Source: Litorimonas sp.
Lineage (GTDB): Bacteria > Pseudomonadota > Alphaproteobacteria > Caulobacterales > Maricaulaceae
Reading direction: 5' to 3'
Assembly: GCA_029936425.1 (NCBI GenBank)
Contig: JAPYSU010000016.1
Location: 1-61,254 of the forward strand
DNA length: 61,254 nt
Positions 54,594 through 61,254 of the stretch are shown piece by piece. A program made the translations under genes and the position numbers. How positions within the stretch are numbered: position 1 is the stretch's first letter; every line of letters begins with the position of its first letter. The notes under the pieces were generated by a model. That model was not told where the DNA came from and ran no database searches. It saw only the letters and a program-made list of their open reading frames with translations.

Positions 54594-57500
54594 TCAACTC
54601 TTTTTACTCTCCTTATCGCTATCAGACTTTTTCTCAGTGCCAGAAACTTTCTTATCTTTCTTTCCATTCTTGCTTGATTCGTCAATGTTCAAGGCGGCGA
54701 GGGCCGCAAATGGAGAGTTTTTGATGGACGCTTTGCCTTTCGGCGCGGAACCACCGGATCGCCCGCTAGTGTAAACGGCTTTCGGTTTGCCTTTGCCGCC
54801 TTTGTGGCGAGGTTTTTTATTCTGTGAGGAGCCGCCTTTGGGCTTGAATCCTTTTTGGCCTCGCGATGGAATCAGCCATACTTCCTTATTGGCAATTTCC
54901 GTGACTGAGCCGTCATCGCTCTGTACGCGGTTATTATAAAGGTTGAGGTCGTTCCGGCCCGAGGTTTTCTTCGGTTTCGACGTTCCGGCCGATTTAGGTT
55001 TCTCTGATACCGTTTCCGGCTTATTCTCAGGTGAAGACGTCTTTTCAGGGCTAGCCTCGGATTTTGTTTCCTCTTTAGTTTTCGGCGTAGCGGCAGATTC
55101 TTCTGATGAACTTTCTTCGGTCTTAGATAGATCCGGTAAACTCTCGCGAGTCTCAGATTGATATCCCAAAGCGGTCAGCACCTTTTGCGTGTCTTCATAG
55201 GTTCCGCCGAGAAGAGAAAGCATTTCCTGCATTATCTGGAATGGTCGGCCTCTTGTATCTGTCCCGGGGATTTTACCAAATTGATCCTGCGCCTGACGAA
55301 TCATCAAGCTGAGACGGTTCAGGATGTCCAGCCGGACAATACGGGTCCCGACGGCGCGATATCCTGCGAGAGCCAGTGCGCGTTCGCTGAAGTTTTCACT
55401 GCTTAAATCGCCTTCATTCGGAATGGAGGTCACACCTGCAAATGGAATAAATGGATTCTTATCTCCTCCCGCGCCATAGGCATTTAACAGGCTCAAAAGG
55501 CGAGCCGGCTTTGGCTTAAGCATATCCGGCATATAGACATTATAGAATCCGAATTGTACTCCGAGCTCGCGTAATTGACGGCGGGCGTCCTGATTGAGAT
55601 TCTGGATGGTCTTCAGATGGTCGCGTCTTTCGACCGAGCCGTTACTTTCCAGCAAGGTATAAGCAAACCCTTTTGCCTCAGGCAGGACGTCTTCTCGGTC
55701 CTTCATCTCCCGAAGGCCCTTCAAGGGTCCGAGATGGGCGGCGACTTCGGCGCGTAGAAAATCTCTCATTCGATCGGAGGCGAGATTACGCAGATTGGAA
55801 TTGGCAAAATCACTGGCAATGACTTCAGCATCGGGCGTGAAAACTGAACCGCTGGGAGCGATACGCCCCACAACCATACCGCCCCAAAGGATCTCGCCCC
55901 TATCGGACAGAGTAAAGATATTGTGCGCCCCGCCGCAAAGGCTCGTCAGGCGCCTGTCGATTTCGGGACCAACGGCTTTCGCGGCGGCCGCGTCCAGCGC
56001 TTTGGCCTCAAGGCCCGAGCCGCTTACGTCTGGTTTGAATGTCAGGCCTTCTAATTGGCCAATCAGATGATCGTCTACGAAGACGTCCCCATTGTCTTTT
56101 ATTGTCGCGCTCATATAGGCGTCGGCTCCTATGCCTTTTAATAGCTTGCTGGTACGCTTATCTACAAATCGCGCAATGAGGCTCGCATGTAGCGCATCCG
56201 ATAGGCGGTCTTCAACCTCGCGAGCGTGATTTGCCAAAGTTTTTCCATAATTAAGGTTTTTTTTTGGCATCCAGTTGGTTTTTGACGCGCAATAAGCCCA
56301 AGTCCGTATGCTTGCGAGGCGCGATGACAGCTCATGGACCCCGCCGGAGGTGTCGTCCAGACGGTCTATGCGTTGAGTCATAAAGTCAGTGGAGAGCTTT
56401 CCGCCGCCCCTTACGAGTATTCTGTATATATCCTGCAATAGTCGGACGTGCGCGTCGATCGTTAGATTTCTGAAATCCGGTATCTGGCAAATTTCCCACA
56501 GTTGCCTGACTTGGGCCGGAACTTTAATCCGTTGAGAGATATCATCAATTGCCATAAGCCGCTCTAGCGCGGCTTCATCTTCCGTTCCCTTTATTCTCCG
56601 CAGGCGCTTGGTCGGCCGCGGGGCGTGCAGAGTATCGACCAAAGACTTCAGGCTTGAAAAGTCGAGTTTGGAATTCCTCCATTCCGCATAATCCAAAGGT
56701 TCAAATTCGTGATTTTCGATGCGTTTGACGAGCTCATCGTCCATCGGCTGACAGTCCCCTGTTGTGCCAAAGGTCCCGTTATTCCGAAAGCGTCCCGCCC
56801 GCCCGGCAATCTGTCCCGCTTCCATAGGGGTCAAATATCGTCTACGCCGCCCATCATATTTTGTCAGACCGGCAAAAGCGACATGATCCGTATCCAGATT
56901 GAGGCCCATGCCGACCGCGTCAGTGGCAACCAGAAAATCAACTTCGCCGTTTTGAAACATTTCGGCCTGAGCGTTTCGAGTCCGGGGCGAAAGCCCGCCC
57001 ATTACAACGGCGGCGCCGCCTCTATATCTGCGGATCAATTCAGCCAGGGCGTAAACTTCGGCTGTGGAGAAGGCGACAATGACAGAGCGTTTTGGTAAGC
57101 GAGTCAGTTTCTTGGCGCCATCATAATGCAGCGTGGAAAAACGTTCGCGATGTTCAAATCTTATTTTCGGGACAAGTGTTTTTAAGACGGGCTTTACAGT
57201 TTCAGCGCCCAGAAAAAGGGTTTCTTCCTGTCCTCTTGCGTTGAGAACCCGATCCGTAAAGATATGGCCTCTTTCGTGATTGGCCATTAATTGCACTTCA
57301 TCAACCGCCAGAAAGGCAAATCGCCGATCCACCGGCATGGCTTCAACGGTACATATAAAATAGCGCGCGGAGGGCGGAACGATTTTTTCTTCGCCTGTAA
57401 TCAGAGCAACCTGAGCTTTGCCCTTTTGTGCAGTCACGCGATCATAAATTTCACGGGCCAGCAAACGCAGCGGAAGTCCGATAACTCCGCTTGAACGCCC

Positions 57501-57638
57501 GAGCATTCGTTCAACCGCGTAATGGGTCTTGCCGGTATTTGTCGGGCCGAGAACAGCCGTGACCGTGGCGGGATTGAGGGGGGCTACCATGGCGCCTGTC
57601 TGACTCATCCAGATTAGAATGACAACGCCCGAGGCCAT
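54594..57638 (-). CDS. Suv3-type RNA helicase with disordered basic tail
   Basis: The 1014-residue protein has a superfamily 2 helicase core: VTAVLGPTNTGKTHYAVE (Walker A), FLAVDEVQLM (Walker B, DEVQ), and QIAGRAGR in motif VI, with Suv3-type C-terminal domain. The last ~200 residues are a Lys/Ser/Glu-rich disordered tail. Suv3 is a degradosome helicase of mitochondria; alphaproteobacterial relatives act on RNA but are not well studied. The start is ATG 57638; ATG 57608 (MSQTGAM...) is also plausible, and neither has a clear ribosome site. It is first in the S4, fdxA, carD run. Confidence 0.92.
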   Translation of the reverse strand: MASGVVILIWMSQTGAMVAPLNPATVTAVLGPTNTGKTHYAVERMLGRSSGVIGLPLRLLAREIYDRVTAQKGKAQVALITGEEKIVPPSARYFICTVEAMPVDRRFAFLAVDEVQLMANHERGHIFTDRVLNARGQEETLFLGAETVKPVLKTLVPKIRFEHRERFSTLHYDGAKKLTRLPKRSVIVAFSTAEVYALAELIRRYRGGAAVVMGGLSPRTRNAQAEMFQNGEVDFLVATDAVGMGLNLDTDHVAFAGLTKYDGRRRRYLTPMEAGQIAGRAGRFRNNGTFGTTGDCQPMDDELVKRIENHEFEPLDYAEWRNSKLDFSSLKSLVDTLHAPRPTKRLRRIKGTEDEAALERLMAIDDISQRIKVPAQVRQLWEICQIPDFRNLTIDAHVRLLQDIYRILVRGGGKLSTDFMTQRIDRLDDTSGGVHELSSRLASIRTWAYCASKTNWMPKKNLNYGKTLANHAREVEDRLSDALHASLIARFVDKRTSKLLKGIGADAYMSATIKDNGDVFVDDHLIGQLEGLTFKPDVSGSGLEAKALDAAAAKAVGPEIDRRLTSLCGGAHNIFTLSDRGEILWGGMVVGRIAPSGSVFTPDAEVIASDFANSNLRNLASDRMRDFLRAEVAAHLGPLKGLREMKDREDVLPEAKGFAYTLLESNGSVERRDHLKTIQNLNQDARRQLRELGVQFGFYNVYMPDMLKPKPARLLSLLNAYGAGGDKNPFIPFAGVTSIPNEGDLSSENFSERALALAGYRAVGTRIVRLDILNRLSLMIRQAQDQFGKIPGTDTRGRPFQIMQEMLSLLGGTYEDTQKVLTALGYQSETRESLPDLSKTEESSSEESAATPKTKEETKSEASPEKTSSPENKPETVSEKPKSAGTSKPKKTSGRNDLNLYNNRVQSDDGSVTEIANKEVWLIPSRGQKGFKPKGGSSQNKKPRHKGGKGKPKAVYTSGRSGGSAPKGKASIKNSPFAALAALNIDESSKNGKKDKKVSGTEKKSDSDKESKKS

Positions 57639-57697
57639 TCTCAGCGGTGGGAGATTCTAATAACCAGGCTTTCAAGCCTATAGTAAATCAGGCAAGT

Positions 57698-58618
57698 TTA
57701 ATCATTGGCGTACCGAATAGTCTCTTCGCCCGGCAGGACATATTCCATTTCATCCACTTTCAAAACAGCCGTAATGGCGCTGATTTTATAGGTAAAGCGG
57801 ATAGGTATATAGAGGCCGAGTTCAGGGAAATGCTTGAAGTAAACATTGACCGGAGTGCTTTCTTCTTCTTCCTCAGGCAGATCTTCGGGATCGAATCCCG
57901 AAATCGGTTCATAATAAACGTCACAACTTATCGTTTCGGATTTATAGTCATCGAATTTCAGTTCCCTCGTGCCGTCGCGTTCCATGCGCAATCCGTAATG
58001 TTGTTTGGAGTCAAAGACACGAACTGTTCCGTCGCAGACCTCTCCCTTATCTGCCCATCCCCGCATCATCATATTTAGAATGGCGGAAAGTGTATCATCG
58101 GCCAGGTAACGTTCAGCAGGTGTCGCCGCTGGCACGCCTTGGCTGCCCAGTGGGGGATCAATGCTGACGTCAATGCTCTCGGCCAAATTGTCGTAAAGCA
58201 TTTCAACCCGCCGATTCTTTTTATCGAGATTTTGCTGAACATGGAAAGCGGGGCGGAGTCCCTGCGAATCATGAGTGCCTCTGGAGATCGCCCATATCTC
58301 CAGCTTTTTTAAAAGGGCTCCCAGGCCAGAGGTCTTTATGTCGGAGTAAACCGCGTATTCCGTCTGATCATACCAGCCGGAATAATGGGAGCGGATCATC
58401 CGCAGTCCAAAAACATAGCCTTTAAGTTCAAAACGAAATTGGGTCGCATCCTGCCCGGGAACCGGCAGCGGATAAAATACATCCTTGAGATTACCGTCAT
58501 TCAGACTTTCAATATTTCGCTCTTTTTGCATCAGATTGACGGAGCTGGCGGGAGCGGCAAGGGCCGTTCCAGCTATCAAAGCTACCAAAGCAGGAATCGC
58601 AAAAGATTTAAGGCGCAT
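57698..58618 (-). CDS. DUF3108 domain protein, exported
   Basis: The 306-residue protein has a signal peptide (SFAIPALVALIAGTALAAPAS) and a DUF3108 domain (FRFELKGYVFGLRMIRSHYSGWYDQTEYAVYSDIKTSGLGALL, ...CDVYYEPISGFDPEDL). DUF3108 proteins are periplasmic and of unknown function, perhaps linked to the outer membrane. The gene lies upstream of and in the same direction as the helicase gene, 59 bp apart, so co-transcription is possible. ATG 58618. Confidence 0.88.
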   Translation of the reverse strand: MRLKSFAIPALVALIAGTALAAPASSVNLMQKERNIESLNDGNLKDVFYPLPVPGQDATQFRFELKGYVFGLRMIRSHYSGWYDQTEYAVYSDIKTSGLGALLKKLEIWAISRGTHDSQGLRPAFHVQQNLDKKNRRVEMLYDNLAESIDVSIDPPLGSQGVPAATPAERYLADDTLSAILNMMMRGWADKGEVCDGTVRVFDSKQHYGLRMERDGTRELKFDDYKSETISCDVYYEPISGFDPEDLPEEEEESTPVNVYFKHFPELGLYIPIRFTYKISAITAVLKVDEMEYVLPGEETIRYAND

Positions 58619-58885
58619 TCAATTCTCTCCTCGCAGGTGTCTACTTTGCCATGACATGATTTTCTTAGATAGAAGCTGAATGTGATAACGTGTAATCGGT
58701 TCATCTGCGTGACAAATCCGTCACAGTTGGTCTATAAGAATGAGAGTTGAGGCAAATTTAATACAGATATCTTCGCTTAAGAGGGGTTGACCTTCTGCGA
58801 ACATGGCTCTAATTCGCCCTCAATTCTGCCCGCCACACGGCATATTGTCGTCTTCGTGCGGGCCTTTAATGTTTTTAGGTGCACT

Positions 58886-59182
58886 ATGTCCCGTCGTTGC
58901 GATCTTTTAGATACCGGCCCAATGTCCGGAAATACAGTATCTCACTCCAATATGAGATCCCGTCGTCGTTTTGATGTAAACTTATGTAACGTGACGCTTC
59001 TCTCCGATTCTCTCGGTCAGAAGTTCCGTGTTCGTGTCGCGGCGAAGACTCTTCGTACGGTTGACACCAAGGGCGGCCTTGACGCTTTCCTTATCGGAAC
59101 GAAAAATCATAAACTGACTGAAAAAGCGAAAAAAATTAAAAAAGCGGTTCTGAAGAGCCGCGCCGAGATTGAAGCGGCTTAG
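58886..59182 (+). CDS. rpmB: 50S ribosomal protein L28
   Basis: The 98-residue protein has the L28 pattern: MSRRCDLLDTGPMSGNTVSHSN, then RRRFDVNLCNVTLLSDSLGQKFRVRVAAKTLRTVDTKGG. It binds 23S rRNA in the large subunit. ATG 58886 follows AGGTGCACT; an open frame from 58787 is not needed. It is monocistronic with a terminator after the stop. Confidence 0.97.
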   Translation: MSRRCDLLDTGPMSGNTVSHSNMRSRRRFDVNLCNVTLLSDSLGQKFRVRVAAKTLRTVDTKGGLDAFLIGTKNHKLTEKAKKIKKAVLKSRAEIEAA

Positions 59183-59204
59183 TCTGCTCCAACTCTCGAG
59201 AATG

Positions 59205-59230
59205 AACCCGCCCCATGAGGCGGGTTTTTT
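59205..59230 (+). terminator. rho-independent terminator of rpmB
   Basis: AACCCGCC (59205-59212) pairs with GGCGGGTT (59219-59226) around CCATGA, followed by a T-run. It lies 22 bp after the L28 stop. Confidence 0.92.
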
Positions 59231-59282
59231 TATGGCTTGATACGGCCTTGACCTATTTTGCCGAATAGGGCGTTATGAAGTT

Positions 59283-59801
59283 ATGAGCTTTTCCCCGCCC
59301 ATTCGCCCGGTTCAAGCCGTACAGGCGTTTTATCGCAAGCGCTTCGACTTTGAGTCCCGCTCGCGCCGCTCAGAGTTTTGGTGGGTGCAGCTGATTTATT
59401 TGTTCTTCGGTCTCATTGCCGCATTAATTGATATTGAAGTCCTCGGATATTCAGAAGATCAAATGGCCACTCCTGTTTTTATGCTGCTGGAAATAACCCT
59501 TCTGATCCCGATGACGGCTTTGACCGCGCGAAGGCTTCATGATGTGGGGCTGACAGGGTGGGCGCAATTGCCGACATTCTTTTTTTATATAGAGTATATT
59601 CCAGGCTATGAGGGATTTGTTTTTGGCGGACTTGGCGAAAGCGGCGGATTGGAAAAGGGCGGAGCAGAGTTGGGCTTTGCTCTTTTAATGTGTCTCTATC
59701 TTTTCTGGTTGATATTCTACCTCGTTAAAGATGGTGAGGGGGGTGCGAACCGGTTTGGCGAAAACCCAAAAGAACCCTCTCTGTCCGAGACATTTGATTG
59801 A
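59283..59801 (+). CDS. DUF805 membrane protein
   Basis: The 172-residue protein has a DUF805 layout: the N-terminal FDFESRSRRSEFWWVQL motif, several membrane helices, and TALTARRLHDVGLTGWAQLP, the second family motif. Function is unknown; a membrane location is certain. It lies 100 bp after rpmB and ends 3 bp before the convergent rlmB. ATG 59283. Confidence 0.9.
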   Translation: MSFSPPIRPVQAVQAFYRKRFDFESRSRRSEFWWVQLIYLFFGLIAALIDIEVLGYSEDQMATPVFMLLEITLLIPMTALTARRLHDVGLTGWAQLPTFFFYIEYIPGYEGFVFGGLGESGGLEKGGAELGFALLMCLYLFWLIFYLVKDGEGGANRFGENPKEPSLSETFD

Positions 59802-59804
59802 TAT

Positions 59805-60758
59805 TTACCCGCGCCGCGCTTCGTAAAGGGCAATGCCGGCTGCCGTCGCCACATTCAGACTTTCTGCCTGACCTGGAATGTCCCGGCTCATCATGGGTAT
59901 CTTGGCAAGTTGATCACAATTTTTCCTGACCCGATCCCTTAGGCCTGGTCCTTCCGCGCCCATCACAATGACTTGCCGCCCTCCGCCGGAAAGGGCTTGA
60001 GACAGAGTAAGGTCGGTTTCGCCGGCCAAACCCGTTACGATCCACCCTATACGTTGTAGTGTCTGCAGGGTGACGCTGATATTGGTTTCGAGGCAGACCG
60101 GAACCGTTTCGAGGCACCCGACGGCTACCTTGGCCAAAGCTCCGGATAGAGGCGGCGATTTGCGGGTTTGCATCACAATTGCCGCCACGCCGAACGCGGA
60201 CGCCAAGCGCAACATGGCGCCGACATTGTGAGGGTCTGTAATCTGATCAAGGACGAGGATGATTCCGTTTCCATTTGTGTCTTCAAATTCAGATTCCGCC
60301 AACATTTCCAGGCTGGGCCATTCAAGGGGCGCGGCTTTCACGGCAATGCCTTGATGCGCGGTGTCTGAGCCCAGAATTTTACTTAGAGCTGAGGGAATCA
60401 CAATTTTAGGAGAGGGACAGCCTTGGGGGAGTTGAATGCGGCCTTGCGCTCCTTCGGTCATGACGACTTCATGAATAGTGCGGCGAGGATTGGACAAAGC
60501 GGCGAGGGCGGCATGTGTGCCCCAAATCCAGCCGGCTCCGCCCTCCCGGCCTGATCCGGAACGATTGCTCTTTTTCTCGGCGCGAGGTGAGTCGTCTTTA
60601 CTGCGGGATTTAGGCGGTCTGGGTTTAGAAGTGGCGCCATGTGAGCGCATTCCATAGGCTTTCTTGCGCGGGCCACTTCCGGATTCAGCTGAATCAGGGC
60701 TGTGACGTGCTTTCTTGCCTGTTTTTCTTTGAAATCCGCTATTGCGTGATGATGTCAT
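59805..60758 (-). CDS. rlmB: 23S rRNA (guanosine-2'-O)-methyltransferase RlmB (TrmH/SPOUT)
   Basis: The 317-residue protein has an N-terminal basic, disordered tail (first ~85 residues), then the substrate-binding domain (GWIWGTHAALAALSNPRRTIHEVV) and the SPOUT domain (ILVLDQITDPHNVGAMLRLA, VIVMGAEGPGL, SLNVATAAGIALYEA) with its knot. It uses S-adenosylmethionine to methylate a 23S rRNA guanosine (G2251 in E. coli). I use ATG 60758; an open frame reaches 60839 but lacks support. It is the head of the conserved rlmB, tRNA-Tyr, tRNA-Gly, tuf layout, though here divergent from the tRNAs. Confidence 0.93.
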   Translation of the reverse strand: MTSSRNSGFQRKTGKKARHSPDSAESGSGPRKKAYGMRSHGATSKPRPPKSRSKDDSPRAEKKSNRSGSGREGGAGWIWGTHAALAALSNPRRTIHEVVMTEGAQGRIQLPQGCPSPKIVIPSALSKILGSDTAHQGIAVKAAPLEWPSLEMLAESEFEDTNGNGIILVLDQITDPHNVGAMLRLASAFGVAAIVMQTRKSPPLSGALAKVAVGCLETVPVCLETNISVTLQTLQRIGWIVTGLAGETDLTLSQALSGGGRQVIVMGAEGPGLRDRVRKNCDQLAKIPMMSRDIPGQAESLNVATAAGIALYEARRG

Positions 60759-60899
60759 GGTCTTTATACGTCCGCTGATATTGAACAGGTCTCTGTGCAT
60801 GAAGCGGCTAACACGCCTGCCGCCCAACTGACAGAGCATTTTTTGTTGGAGGCAACGAAACTTCGATTTTGTTCTACGGCCAGAACGAAATCTTCGGTA

Positions 60900-60984
60900 G
60901 GAGAGGTGGCCGAGTGGTTAAAGGCGTCAGACTGTAAATCTGATCACTATGTGTACGTTGGTTCGAATCCAACCCTCTCCACCA
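60900..60984 (+). tRNA. tRNA-Tyr (anticodon GTA)
   Basis: An 85-nt cloverleaf with long variable arm: acceptor GGAGAGG/CCTCTCC, anticodon stem CAGA/TCTG with loop CTGTAAA (anticodon GTA), T-arm GTTGG-TTCGAAT-CCAAC, and encoded CCA at 60982-60984. It belongs to the tRNA-Tyr, tRNA-Gly, tuf cluster. Confidence 0.97.
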
Positions 60985-61012
60985 CCTTCAACAGAAGGTA
61001 ACAAATTTTACC

Positions 61013-61086
61013 GCGGGCGTTGTGTAGTGGTAAGACCTCAGCCTTCCAAGCTGATGACGCGGGTTCGATTCCCGCCGCCCGCTCCA
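61013..61086 (+). tRNA. tRNA-Gly (anticodon TCC)
   Basis: A 74-nt cloverleaf: acceptor GCGGGCG/CGCCCGC, anticodon stem CAGC/GCTG with loop CTTCCAA (anticodon TCC), T-arm GCGGG-TTCGATT-CCCGC, and encoded CCA at 61084-61086. It is 28 bp after tRNA-Tyr and likely co-transcribed with tuf. Confidence 0.97.
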
Positions 61087-61091
61087 AATAA

Positions 61092-61136
61092 CCCCTAGAG
61101 CAGGGGCCCTTGAAATAGGGTTACGGAGCCCTATTT
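61092..61136 (+). promoter_or_regulatory. two hairpins between tRNA-Gly and tuf
   Basis: CCCCT-agagc-AGGGG (61092-61106) and AAATAGGG-N8-CCCTATTT (61113-61136) lie in the 113-bp leader. They may guide tRNA processing or give partial attenuation before tuf. There is a short U-tract in the second stem only. Confidence 0.4.
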
Positions 61137-61199
61137 TAGGGCAAGCAATCAAACCGGGTTCGGATAAGCGATCTGTTCCCACAACATGTGAGAGTAAAC

Positions 61200-61254
61200 A
61201 TGGCAAAAGAGAAATTTGAGCGTAATAAGCCTCATGCCAATATCGGCACGATTG
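61200..61254 (+). CDS. tuf: elongation factor Tu, N-terminal start (partial)
   Basis: The first 18 codons read MAKEKFERNKPHANIGTI, the standard EF-Tu start with the beginning of the G1 region that follows. The window ends inside the gene. EF-Tu brings aminoacyl-tRNA to the ribosome. The ATG at 61200 has a weak GAGAG ribosome site. The order tRNA-Tyr, tRNA-Gly, tuf is common in alphaproteobacteria. Confidence 0.95.
   Translation, partial: MAKEKFERNKPHANIGTI

Overview
The window looks like chromosomal DNA of a free-living, probably marine, alphaproteobacterium, most plausibly of the Hyphomonadales/Maricaulales kind. The signs are the order rlmB, tRNA-Tyr, tRNA-Gly, tuf at the right end; the minus-strand run Suv3-type helicase, S4 protein, fdxA, carD; an ELM1-family protein next to greA; trxB coupled to a LysR gene; groESL with both a sigma-32-like promoter and a CIRCE operator; and a TonB-dependent receptor with a divergent LysR gene. 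This placement rests on gene order and protein look, not on a database search.

The left end (1-3500) is an AT-rich defence islet. It holds an MT-A70 adenine methyltransferase, a BglII-like endonuclease that follows it by 6 bp, and a convergent AIPR-family protein with an Mrr/PD-(D/E)XK-like N-terminus. From about 3600 the base composition turns GC-richer: a STAS/SpoIIAA-like protein, then groEL and groES. Between those two lies a 470-bp stretch packed with palindromes: one inverted pair of a dispersed palindromic repeat, and two tandem copies of a multi-hairpin element whose stems are kept although their sequences differ. About 7530-10160 is a scar of a mobile element: a C-terminal scrap of a type-ISP-like modification enzyme, a C-terminal scrap of a VirD4/TraG coupling protein with an internal TAG, a small membrane protein broken by another TAG, an intact Fic protein preceded by two 25-bp direct repeats, and a 27-codon orphan reading frame.

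From 10400 to 61254 the window is mostly housekeeping and environmental genes. They comprise: a secreted PRC-barrel-like protein; a carbonic anhydrase-SulP pair (probable bicarbonate uptake); an OxyR-like regulator without the redox cysteines, divergent from a luciferase-like oxidoreductase; a TonB receptor split by a frameshift, with its LysR gene; a trehalose operon (otsA, otsB, GH15); YebC; a YghU-type GST with an FMN glutamate-synthase-like protein; a PE-repeat periplasm-spanning protein; an EamA exporter; an aminotransferase; a hybrid histidine kinase; lysR-trxB; a ThuA-like lipoprotein; ELM1-greA; glyoxalase II; an RD-repeat secreted protein; an acyl-CoA synthetase, DUF924, HSL-type esterase and SelO run; YceI-cytochrome b561; tRNA-Arg; a Tat-type nuclease; an S41 peptidase lipoprotein; carD-fdxA-S4-helicase; DUF3108; rpmB; DUF805; rlmB; two tRNAs; and the first codons of tuf.

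The observations I would follow first are the covarying tandem hairpins behind groEL, the dispersed palindrome family (three copies seen), the possible small RNA with CCUCCCC motifs at about 36003-36190, the redox-cysteine-free OxyR-like regulator, and the decayed conjugative scar with its repeat-flanked Fic gene. I did not find a clearly new multi-gene system.
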